Below, in pieces: positions 22,215 to 34,200 of a DNA stretch of 64,000 nt. The stretch is from Anaspis maculata (Eukaryota > Arthropoda > Insecta > Coleoptera > Scraptiidae), in the NCBI GenBank assembly GCA_949128115.1, contig OX421964.1, positions 2,480,001 through 2,544,000 on the forward strand, written 5' to 3'. Position 1 is the first letter of the stretch; each line of letters begins with the position of its first letter. The notes beneath the pieces are model-generated. The model saw only the letters and a program-made list of their open reading frames with translations, did not search any database and was not told where the DNA came from. A program made the position numbers and the translations under genes.

Positions 22215-25200
22215 ATGGAGAATTCTGATTTTTGCAGGGTACCGTTGATGGAAAGCAAGATAAATTGAACAACTATTAAAAATTCCATTTCTAAAATTAG
22301 AAAGTATTTTGTAGAAGATTATTTCTGGTTACCTTATCTGGCGAGCATTGACATTTTCACTAAAAAGATAACCAGGGCTGTCTTCATATCGGCGCTTTTA
22401 TTCCAAATAATGGTTTACGTCTTCGAAGCTTACATGTTCATAGTTGAGCCATCTTACATCATGAAATATGCCCCGTTTTTCTTCGCCAGATCATACGTGA
22501 GCTTGAAAAAATTTACAGTACCTCAAATATCACCTGGACATAAACCAATTGAATCTGATGATGTTTTTGGCTCACCGTGCTTCGAGCGCTGTCAAATATA
22601 AAGATAAGAGTGGTCCATTTTGATAAAGAAAAAATTATTGTGCTTAGATTGGCTTTCCACATAGCTTAACTTTGTTCAATAGAAATTAGCTTCAAATGTG
22701 CTAAATTTGAATTTTATTCGTTGAGGTTTACTGGTCGCCCAGAAGTGTGACTTTGGGAAAATGCTGGGCAAAATTTTTGATCTGGCATTTATTGTGGATT
22801 AAACGTTTCACGGTCAGTTCAACTTAACAGCTCGAGAAAAAATAATTGTTTTGACTCAGCTTTATTTACCAGCTTGATTTACGTGCGCTACTAGAATGAA
22901 GCTCCGTTAAGAGTTCGAGGTCGAGCTCTATTCAATGATGTTGAATTTCTGTCTGTTCTAAAAAGTTATCCTAATCTGTCAATTGTTTCTGCGAGACACT
23001 TCTGGTTCTTGTTTGAACATCTGATAGCCTTAGCTTTCTTTGATGACCATGTGCCAGCAGAAACTAAAACAAAAATGATTGCAAAATCCAAGTCGACCCC
23101 AATCTGCCTGAGTTTCTGCGAAGGATCAACATAAATCAAATTACAAATTTTGAGTCTGAAAATTTCGTTACCAAAAGAACATCATCTTTGTTTGAAATTC
23201 TCATCGATAACGTCAAAATCACATTTGAGCACCTAGCATCTGAAGATCCAACACAGTGGAACAAAGAAGCAGAATTTGTTGAACTTCGTAGAAACTAATG
23301 TCGGTGTTCTGCAAACTTGATGTTATTGACCAAACATCAATCCCCCCTCAGATAAATACACTGCAATTTCAGAATCACCTGGCACAAAGTGGTCAGATTG
23401 TCGATTTGCTGACTTGAGTTGTACTATTATTAATTATAGTGCGGGCGCTAAGAGCCAAAATCGGAATGAACCTTGCAAATGGTGATGAAAGCATGAAATT
23501 TGGTACACGTACTCAGAATGAGCCCCTCTTTCATATAAGAGGTGGAGCCACGCCGAATTTTCACCGGAAGGGGGCTCGGGGGGCTCCTGAAAGTTGAAGT
23601 TGCTAGGACTCCCACTAAACGGCTTATCAGTTCGTTTTGACAATTAAAAAGGAAACTTATGAATATCTTGTGAACATTGACGGCGTTTATCGTATTGTCC
23701 CGGGGATTTTTCATTATGAAAAAAAATAAGTTCTTAGTCTCTAAGGCAGAACACACAAATTGGTTTTATTTTATTTTCACCTACAAAGAATTAATAAGGA
23801 GATGTGCAACACGTTGATTCCCACAAATTCGTATCCTCTGAATTCGTTTGTGAAGTTTAAATTTTGATGGTGTATCTTCTTGAAGAGGGGCATTCCAAAG
23901 AGTAAGCTATTTTCAACACTAAGTTCAAACAGAATTTTTCCAATGTTCTGAATCGAAATTACTGAATTCCTTTCAGCAATGCATACCCTGAACCCTTCTT
24001 TGGAAGTACCGCGTGCGATTGAACGTGGAGTAAGTCCTGAACCACTATCAGAATTTTTCTTCTGTGATGCTACTATCCACTCTCGACCGGGGCAATTGGG
24101 TTCCTACACAGCATGCGCGGAGTGTATACACGATGCGGGGTATTTTCTCGGTTCAGTCAAATTTTTCATGATTGAAATTGTGTCATAATATTGGAATAAC
24201 GTGTATACACTCCGCGCATGCTGTGTGGGAACCTAATTGCCCCGGTCGAGAGTGGATAGTAGTATCACAGAAGAAAAATTCTGATACTGTTTCAGGACTT
24301 ACTCCACGTTCAATCGCACGCGGTACTTCCAAAGAAGGGTTCAGGGTATGCAGTGCTGGAAGGAATTCAGTAATTTCGATTCAGAACATTGAAAAAATTC
24401 TGTTTGAACTTAGTGTTGAAAATAGCTTACTCTTTGGAATGCCCCCCTTCAAGAAGATACACCATCAAAATTTTGACTCCACAAACGAATTCAGAGGATA
24501 CGAATTTGTGGGAATCAACGTGTTGCACATCTCCTTATTAATTCTTTGTAGGTGAAAATGAAATAAAACCAATTTGTGTGTTCTGCCGAAGAACTTATTT
24601 TTTTTCATCATGAAAAATTCCCGGGACAAGGTGATACACGTCGTCAATTTTTACGATATATTCATGAGTTTCCTTTTTAATTGATAAAACGAACTGATAA
24701 GCGGTTTGGTGGGAGCCCTAGCACCTTAAACTTTCAGGAGCCCCCCGACCCCCCATCCGGTGAAAATTCGGCGTGGCTCCACCTCTTATCTAAGAGAGGT
24801 GCTCATTCTGAGTATGTGTACCGAATTTCATGCTTTCATCACCATTTGCAAGGTTCATTCACCTAGTGCCCCCACTATTATTGAATAACTTTAGGTGTTG
24901 CAATCTGAAAGTTATCAACGATACGGTTGAAAGGGCAATAAATTTGATAAAAATGTAACGAAACATTGACAAAAAATGAGGATCAGAAGCAATTCATGCT
25001 ACGTGTCGTACAGAGACATCGGAAGCTGCTTCCTACGCCATCAAAAGCTACATTGAATAATAATTTCACTTTTGACGAATTTCAATTTTTTTTCTAATGT
25101 TACTAATGAAGTGTAAGTTTGGGCGACCTCTAAAAATTGTTTGATTTTGATTTTTTTTGTTTAAATTGGCTTGAAATATGATAAGAAACAGGAAAAAAGT

Positions 25201-28200
25201 TGTGGAGCAGCTTTTTTTTCACAACAATTTTTTTGGACCACCCTAATAAAGATGGCATGACAGCAGCGTACACCAGTTGGATATAATGTGCATCTACTAA
25301 TCTTAGAGCGTTAGGAACATAATAAATAATACGAAATCGCTCCCAACTGCTTTTGGGCGGTTGTTCTTGAAAGTGTGGGAATGATTCCATGGTAATTTAA
25401 AGCAACCCGACATACTTCATAGGCGAAGGTTGCCGCACTCTTCCTGCGGAGTAATTTTCACACTTTGAATTAGAGAATAGGTTAGAGAATAGAGTCGTAT
25501 TTGGAATCAGCTCAGTTAGCAACCGATTAGCAGCACAGTGCATTTGTTGGCAATGTGGTCCAAAAAACATAGCAGATTCTGTTCAAAAATGGAAAGAATC
25601 TTGCTCGTTTAATGATGAGAATTCCAGGGAACTGCAGCCGGAATCGTGATTTTACTTAAACGCAGCTTCGCCGAAAATCTGTGGCAAGACTTCGAACTGT
25701 GGTCTGTCGAGGGCGCTGGGCAGCGAGTCGGCGCCAAAGCCAAACAATTGCTGAGACATTCGAATTTGACCGTGTTCTGCACTCTGCTGCTGAATTTTTT
25801 TGGCTGCGTCATGATGATCTCGAAGCAGACCGACGTCTCCGTCGAGTCCAGCTTGACGCTGTACTTGTTGCAAAAATGGTTTCCCAACATCTGCGACGTC
25901 CTGACGGCAGTCGTGACAATATTTCTGATTCCGATAATTTACTCTATGAGCGTGCATCCGATTCTTGCACTTTACGCTTCACAAACAATACGCCTGCAGT
26001 TTTACATGTTCTGCGAGCGTATCAGAAACATTGACGAAGATTTTTTCGAAGAAAGCCGCATCGAAGACTTGATCGACGATCGGCTGTTTCAGCGTGAAAT
26101 ACAAAGAAGGCTTCGCTTCATCATTGCCAGGCACATACAGTTTATCAAGTAAGTGAAATATGTCACAAAATTGAATCAGGATCAGGTATCCTCAGGCTCG
26201 GGATATTTGCAGGCTTGTGGGCAAAATAAATGAAGAACTTATAGAGCCATTTTTCGTTGTACTTGCCGGATTGGGATTTGTGCTTTTACTTTGCATTGTA
26301 GTGATCGTGTATGAGGTAATTATTGTTGATCCAGCTCGATTTGATTTCTCCCTCTCTTTATTTTCAAACTTCGCCTAACTGTTGTTTAATCATGCAAATG
26401 TACACAGATCAGTTTGAATGTTTACCATTTCAACACTCAAATTAAAATGGTTCTGCTACTGGCTGGGTCGACGACCTTGTTTTGTTGTTGTTATTTGATC
26501 CAGCACGGACAGGGTGTCGTGAGCATGGTAAGCCGTTTTTTTCTGAAATGATATAATTGGCACTTTACACGACCCCGCTGCTGAATATACGGCATCAGGA
26601 CCACCCTTGACCATGATAATTGTTGATTGTCCGTCGCAGCCTCATCCTCTAAGATAAAATAATCACATACAGGTAGATTCTCTGATCCCTCGGGATAACC
26701 ACACATTTTAAAGAAGAAAAAGAAGCGGGTGCACCACACTCCCACTCCTCCAGCCGGCGACCGCGGCCGTGTCGCTGCGATGCATATTCATTCGTTTCTT
26801 TGTGCTCTCAAGGGAAACTACGCATTTACGCCGCACGCTCTTGACTTGGCCAACAAAACGCAAAAAGCAAGGTAAAAATTTCGGAAAACGTCCTGTGGTA
26901 AGTTCCAACCATCACACTTCACCTCTCGTAGTTTGCATAGCCAGGAGGCGCAGCCTATTTTCCAAAAAGACAACCAAAAAGGCACCGTTGAGAAGACACC
27001 GCAGAAGTGCGATGCGTACAGACAGACGCTCACGCTCGTATTTTCGATCTCGCTCCCGCTCTCGGGATTCGGGACATACTGAAAATTCAGATGCCGCCCG
27101 TTACCGTTCCCGGAGCCGTTCTCGCCGTTCTTGGTCGTCACGCAGAGACGGGAAGTCATTATACACAGGCCTAGCACGCAGCTCTGTAATATCTCAAGAT
27201 CAGGGTGCGCCATACGCGCCACCTGATCTTCCGAACCTCTCAAAACCGGCAACTGATGCCCACTCGCCTCTGCACGGTTCCCCCACGGGTGACAAGGACT
27301 CAAACATCGCTGTTCAACCCCAAGTCCTCCAATGTGACGATGTCGCCTTGGAACAAGAGATCATAGAAATGATTGGCGATGATCAGCCCACAGGATCCTT
27401 GTCGACTCAAGCGATCCACGAAAAGCTAGCCTCGCGGTGGGCCTATTTGGTTTCCCCATGGTTTACTTTACTTTACTTTTCTTTATTCATGTCAATATGT
27501 ACAATATACACTTACACCCGTCAAATAACAAAAAAAAAAAAAAAAAAGAAGTTCAAAGCTTACTTAATTAGGTACCTATGTGATTATTCATGACGTGAAA
27601 TCATATGAAAGAAATTCATCCATGGAAAAAAATGCGTTGCTCGAAAGAATCGTTCTGATGGATCTCTTAAGCTGAGCTGGAGATTGGTCTCTAAAATCTT
27701 TCGGTAGTTTGTTATAAAGTAAGACTCCGTGGTAGTGTGTAGCTTCTCGTGAGCTTTTTACTCGGTGGAAAGGAACCACAAAATTGCTTCTACCGCGGGT
27801 GCCGTAGTCGTGTGTGAATGTCTGGTACTCAACTTCATTGCATTTAACAAACATGATGGCTTGTAGTATGTACAGACAGGGCACTGTTAGGATTTGTGAA
27901 TTCACAAATTCCTGTTTACAATCCTCGCGGTATTGAAGGCCAGATATTATTCGCAGGCATTTTCTCTGGATGGCAAAGACTCTTACACTGTGTGCTGAGT
28001 GACCCCAAGCTAAAATGGCATAGTTTAGGTGGCTTTGAAATAGGCTAAAGTAGGCTGTTTTTAAAACTTTCATTGGGACAACAAGCTTCAGTTGACGTAT
28101 CAAGTATATTTGTTTAGACAGCTTTTTGCACAGAGATATTATGTGAGCTTCCCAAGTTAGGCGAGGGTCTAGCGTAACTCCAAGGAACTTGACAGGTTCA

Positions 28201-31200
28201 TTTTTGATGTGTATAGATTTTAATGAAAAGATGAGGTGTTGATTTTTGTTGTCATTTAGGGAGAGTTTGTTAGAATTAAACCATTGCTTTAGATTTGCGT
28301 GCTCTGCAGTTGCTTGTAGTGACAAATTAGTGACATCAGTGACATGGTTTACAACACCGGGAAAAACCGAAATACTGGCCCGTCACCTATTATCGCTCAA
28401 TTGCACTTTCTTGCAAGCCCCCAGCGTTAATCCTGCCCTGGTTCCGGCTTTGCCCGAAGTACAATTGATCAAGGAGAGATACACCAAACTGTCACAGTCG
28501 CAGCTAGGTGTCGCGCTTACGCCACTAGCTCGCGCAACCAAGGCCTTGCTGACTTCGCCACTAGATGCTAAGTCTAAAGAGCTCATCTCTTTGCTGATTG
28601 ACACCGGCAAATTATGCGCGGACCTTGTCTTTCACATGTCGAAATCAAGAAGGTTTGCCCTACTGCAAAATTTGAACAAATCTGTCCGGGACGTGGCTCA
28701 ACATGACATACCTGGTCAATTTCTTTTCGGAGCCGACCTAAAAGTACGGCTCCAAGTAATAAAAGAATTGGAAAAGACAAGCCGGAAGTATAAACCTGCA
28801 CCGACGCCAACGGTCCGGTCGCAGGTATTTCCTCCGAAACAGGAGGGGGAGCTCCAGAAACTCGGACTCAAACTCCAAAATAATCGGTCTTCAAACCGGA
28901 AGCGCCCGTTCCAGTCCTCAGGGGGCCGGAACGGGCAACTCAATTACAACTCAAACAAGTTCCAACCAACACGAGGTCAGTCCGACCGGTATTACAAAAA
29001 CCGGGGGGAGAGCCCATATCGCAGCCGTAGGCATTAGAGGTGGGTAACACTGCAGGCAGACTACACTATTATCTTTCTGATAGGTTAAAAATCACATAAA
29101 ACGCAGAGATACTGGTCCTGGTCTGTTGCAATTAGTGTTTCGGACGAGGCGAGACGAAACGAGATTTTGATGATCTCGATCTCGATCTCGAAAAATCTCG
29201 AAAGTAACGATCTCGTCTCGATTTTCCGAGAATCTCGAATATAAGATCTCGATCTCGCCGAGATCTCGACGAGATTTAAAAAAAAAAGATGGAACAATCT
29301 AAATAAATGAGTCAGTGTCTGAAAACACCCTGTAGATAGGAAGAAGCAACTGGATAAAAACAAAAGTCAATTAGACAAAAATATGAGCACATGATATTAT
29401 ATAGGTACCTGATAACCTAATTGTAAATCTGTCCCACAATCAAATCGAAATTTGGAGAAAGTCTAGAAGTTACCTACTTCTTCAAAGTTTAATTTCAAAT
29501 CTGAGTACATAAGTACCCACTTACAATATCCCTACGACTCTAAAACCTCTCTGTTAATTAGTTTAATAATTGCCCTATTAGACGATGCTACACCACGTAC
29601 ACTGGTAACATCGGTTCTTTGGTTCTTTCCCTTACCTACTATGTATTACCTACTTCTGATGCACGCTTTCATAGGCCCTCCTATCCTATCCCTATCCCCA
29701 CCTTACCCTATGTCTCTTTTATTCCGGCTGAACTCTACTAACAAAAACCGAAAGACTTTAAAAAGACCCAAAGTTTTCCTTGAGATGCACGCACGTACCT
29801 AGGTAAACGTTTTTCAACGACATTCGGTTTCGCTAGTGGTCTCGGATAACCCAGCTACTTACCACTAGGTATCTTTTTGTCTATACTAACTGTACTATTT
29901 ATTTAGTTTACATGCACAATAATACACAGTTATTTTTTTCCATACCTAAATTCACAATTTCATCACTCATTGTGCTGAAGAATTCACTGAACACTGAACT
30001 AGTTGGTAAAGTCTGTCTGATTTCTACATGATTCTAGTAGGTTGCGATTCTGGTCGCCATCTGTTTGTACTTAACCTAATTACTGGAAGTTACAGGTTGT
30101 ACTCACTTATCACTCGAGCCGGCGGGAGGGACGGTCGAGGTCGACGGGATAGAATTTTAGCATCAGCCGCTTCTACTAGAACTATTTAGATGGCGCTCTT
30201 GGGTTTATCGAGATCTCGATCTCGACGAGATCTCGACATGATAGATCTCGTTCTCGACCTTGGAGGTAACAAGTGATCTCGATCTCGATCTCGTCTCGAA
30301 ATCTCGACGAGACCGAGACGAGATCGAGATTTTTTTCGTCTCGCCCGAAACACTGGTTGCAATACCATTTAAAAAGAAACCCCGTTAAATTACGCTTCCA
30401 ACACAGCCTAATTTGACTTCGGAGGCCGACCAGAATATGACCAATGCAATATATGACAATGCAATGCAATGCAATAAATGACCTACTTACACAAGGGGTC
30501 ATTCAACCATGCCTACCTTGTACCGACCAATTTTTGTCGTCTTATTTTTTGATAGAAAGATCAAATGGTAAAAAGAGATTTATTTTGAACCTGAAGCAGT
30601 CAAATACGTTCCTAGAGCCTTCACATTTTTAAATGGAGGACATCAGAACGGCAACTAAGTTGCTCAAGAAAAATTGGTTCATGTCTTCGATCGACTTGAA
30701 CAATGCTTATTATCTTGTGCCAGTAGCCAAGTCACATCGCAAATATCTGAAGTTTCAATTCGAGCATCGATTATATGAATTTGTCTGTTTACCATTTGGC
30801 CTTTCTCTAGCACCATACGTTTTTACAAAACTCACAAAACCTATCGTGACCACCTTACGCAGTCAAGGTATACCTACATTGTATGATATATCATGCTTTT
30901 CTCATCATGGCACAAGGGTATAAGGATTGCAAGTCCCACACCAACAGTGCAATCAATTTACTGCAGTCCTTAGGTTTCATCATCAACTGGGCAAAAAGCT
31001 CATTATATGGGTTTGCTATTTGGGTTTTTTTGATCAACTCAAAAGTGATGTAATTGCACACATCAAGAAAATCAAACGTCACGGAATTTTGAGAATTAGG
31101 AAGATTGCGCGCTTTTTAGGAATATTAGCGTCCGCATGTCCTGCTGTCAAATATGGGTGGCTGTACACCAAACAGCTCGAAAAAGATAAATTCTTAGCGC

Positions 31201-34200
31201 TAAAATTGTCTGGTGGTAATTCTGATGCACAAATGCAGCTATCTAACCGTGCACTGTTGGATTTGAAGTGGTGGAACTCCCACATTCGGCAGTCAGAAAA
31301 TCCAATACGTCAAGATATTTATGACCTTGTAATCTTCACAGACAGCTCTCTAACCGGTTGGGGTGCTCACTGCAATGGCCAACACACAAATGGTTGGTGG
31401 TGTAAAGATGAACAACACGAACACATAAATTATCTTGAGCTCTACGCGATTTATCACAGCGTGGAATCTTTCGCAAAGAATCGTCCATCTCGGAACATCC
31501 TAATTCGAACTGATAATTCAACGGCCCTTTCATACATGAACAAGATGGGAAGGGTTCAATATCCCAAACTATGTGGTCTGGTCCGAAATCTGGCAATGGT
31601 GTTGAGACTCGCGATCTCTGGCTTCTAGCTGCATATATAAAATCCAAAGATAATATAGTAGCAGATACGGAGTCACGAAAACTACCAGATGAGACAGAAT
31701 GGACCTTGTCCCAAGACGGTGTAACCTTTCACGTCCTAAGCCCGCCTAATTATTCAAATTCAAATACTTACTTCCCGCTCATTTGAATTCTCATACCCGT
31801 GATTGGCCCGCGCTGTCGTCTAGTACAAGGCAAAGAACCCCACGCTAGGGGGGGCTCCAAATAATAGAAGCATACTCAAGCTTCGACCTGACAAACGTGC
31901 AGTACAGCAGACGAAGCGTAGCGACATCCGCAAAGTCCCTTGAGTTTCGGATGACAAAACCCAGACTTCTGAACGCCGATTTGACGACATCGTTTATGTG
32001 CATTCTGAAGGAAAGCTCTGGGTCAAAACAAACACCAAGATCTCTGACGCTGCCAGGTCTAGAAAGAGTGTACGCGCCCAGGTTGTAGTCATAGAAAGTT
32101 GGGTTGCGCTTCCGAGTGTAAGACTGTACGTAGCACTTCGAGGCATTTAGTGACAGAAAATTAGCTTTGCACCACTCATCAACCATGTCAAGATTTGCCT
32201 GAAGTAACCGACAGTCGGCGCGATCATAAATTCTGCAAAATATCTTCAGATCATCGGCATATAATAAATGTTTCACAGATAGATTAGCTACTATGTCGTC
32301 AGCATATATATCAAAAAGCTCAGGACCAAGATTAGAACCCTGTGGCACACCCGATGGCTGAAGGAACTCACTAGACCTACTACCGTTATGCTGGACAAAC
32401 AGGTGTCTGTCACATAAGTATGATTTCAAGAGCCTGACCAACGAAGGGGACAAGCCAAAGGCGGATAACTTATGCAGTAAAGTGTCGTGATCCAGGGAAT
32501 CAAAAGCCTTTGAAAAATCGGTGTAAATAACGTCCACAATATTTGTCCACAATGCAGCCAAACGACCAGATCCCGTTGACCTCATTAACGTTCAAATTGT
32601 GCACGTTATTAGCTCTCTGTACAGGTCATAGAATTCAAACAATATCTGCTATCTCAAATCCACATAAAGGAAGAGACGGCCTGAAAATTCGAATCACTGA
32701 TGAGTTAAAGACATCCCTCACATCTAAAGTACAACCTTGTCTCGAGCTATCCTTTTTTTCGAGATCGACCAGAACTCTGTGTCGCATCAGCCTTGTTGAA
32801 ATACGTCAAGCGCACCGAAGCATTGCGACAAGAAGAGGACCGTCTTTTTCTCATCACTCGCCCCCCATACAAGGCGGCCAATAAACAAACCATCAGTAAC
32901 TGGATCGGAATACCCTGGCATTGTCGGGCGTGAATACAGACGTCTTGAAACCTCACTCAACCCGACACGCCGCCACCTCAGCGGCGCTTAGGAAGGAAGT
33001 ATCTTTGGATACCATTCAAAATACTGCCGGATGGTCTCAGCGGTCAAACACTTTTGCGAAGTTTTATAACCGCCCTTTGATTACGGAGAAGCACTTGTTC
33101 TCCGAATCAATCCTTAATAAATCTTAATGGTTATTCCTTGAAATGAGCAGTTTCATTGTCGCAATGCTGTCGAATTGTTCTCCCTTACTGGGTGTCACGC
33201 TGACCGCCGAGTCGCCACACTTTCTTTAAACGTCTACCTGTATGTGATTATTTTATCTTAGAGGATGAGGCTGCGACGGACAATTTACTAGTCAAACGAG
33301 GTATACTTACCGAAGTTCGACTATAATTGTCCTAGCAGCCTCATCCGAATAAAATAAAATCCCACCTCGCCCAATCGTTTTCGTGTACCAAAGGAAAACC
33401 AAAAAACCTCAAGGACGTGGCGACTCTTGACCGCCATTATTTTTCAACGAATGGATATGCATCGCAGCGACCCGGCCGCGGTCGCCGGCTGGAGGAGTGG
33501 GAGTGTGGTGCTCCCGCTTCTTTTTCTTCTTTAAAATGTGTGGTTATCCCGAGAGATCAGAGAATCTACCTGTATGTGATTATTTTATCTTATTCGGGTG
33601 AGGCTGCTAGGACAATTATAGTCGAACTTCGGTAAGTATACCTCGTTTGACTAGTAAATCTCACTGCACTATATTTTTTAAATCGTGCTTTTCACTTTTT
33701 AGTGCGACGATTTGCTCATAGAAACCACCAATATCAAATGGTACACTTTCAATAAAACGAACCGGATGACATTGATGATGCTGATCCAAAATTCACAGGA
33801 ACCGTTGAGGTTGAAATTCACAACAAATCTGGGCCTAGAATATGATTTGGGAATTCGTGTATGAATTTGACAAACAAGCTACAATTCATAGCGCAGTTTT
33901 GGAAAATAACGCGATTCATTCAGGCCTTCCATTGAAAAATCCTCGAGCCAAAATTTGGCTCTGAAGTCTCACCTTGTGACTTTCCAGCAGTTTAGATTAG
34001 AGCTATGAGTAATCACTATGACATTATGAACTGCTCAGAAATCCAGCATAGGCAAAAACGACAAAAGAAGGTCCAAGATTTGGCAGCTAAGGCATGTAAG
34101 CACGGTGTCGATGCTTTCATGATTTTTCCCTACACACCTCGTGCGATCACTTGAGACGGATGTCACGACTAGATAGTAATCACGTTGGTTTTTATTTATC

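Larger units (their letters stand above)
26626..33659 (+). mobile_element. DIRS retrotransposon 2 with inverted termini and internal complementary region
   Basis: Plus strand: gag (27012-29037, interrupted), RT (about 30400-30940), RNase H (30930-31786), tyrosine recombinase (32543-33127). Left terminus 26626-26800 is repeated inverted at about 33450-33605 (for example CAGCCTCATCCTCTAAGATA, and GCCGGCGACCGCGGCCG near 26755). An internal complementary region at 33255-33350 joins the complement of the extreme left end to that of the extreme right end, the diagnostic DIRS arrangement used to close a circle. Host sequence GTTGATT|TCACTG of OR F (54657-54670) shows the insertion point. It lies in intron 5 of OR D. 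Three younger insertions lie within it. Confidence 0.88.

Noticed and set aside
22606..25245. Calling OR D a pseudogene because a transposon sits in receptor-like sequence
   Set aside because: With exon 2 ending at SY|GTGAGC the insertion is intronic and a 393-codon frame remains open.
26769..27011. Extending DIRS-2 gag upstream to 26769
   Set aside because: This part overlaps the inverted terminal repeat and leader; the first convincing start is the ATG at 27012 before the RS tract.
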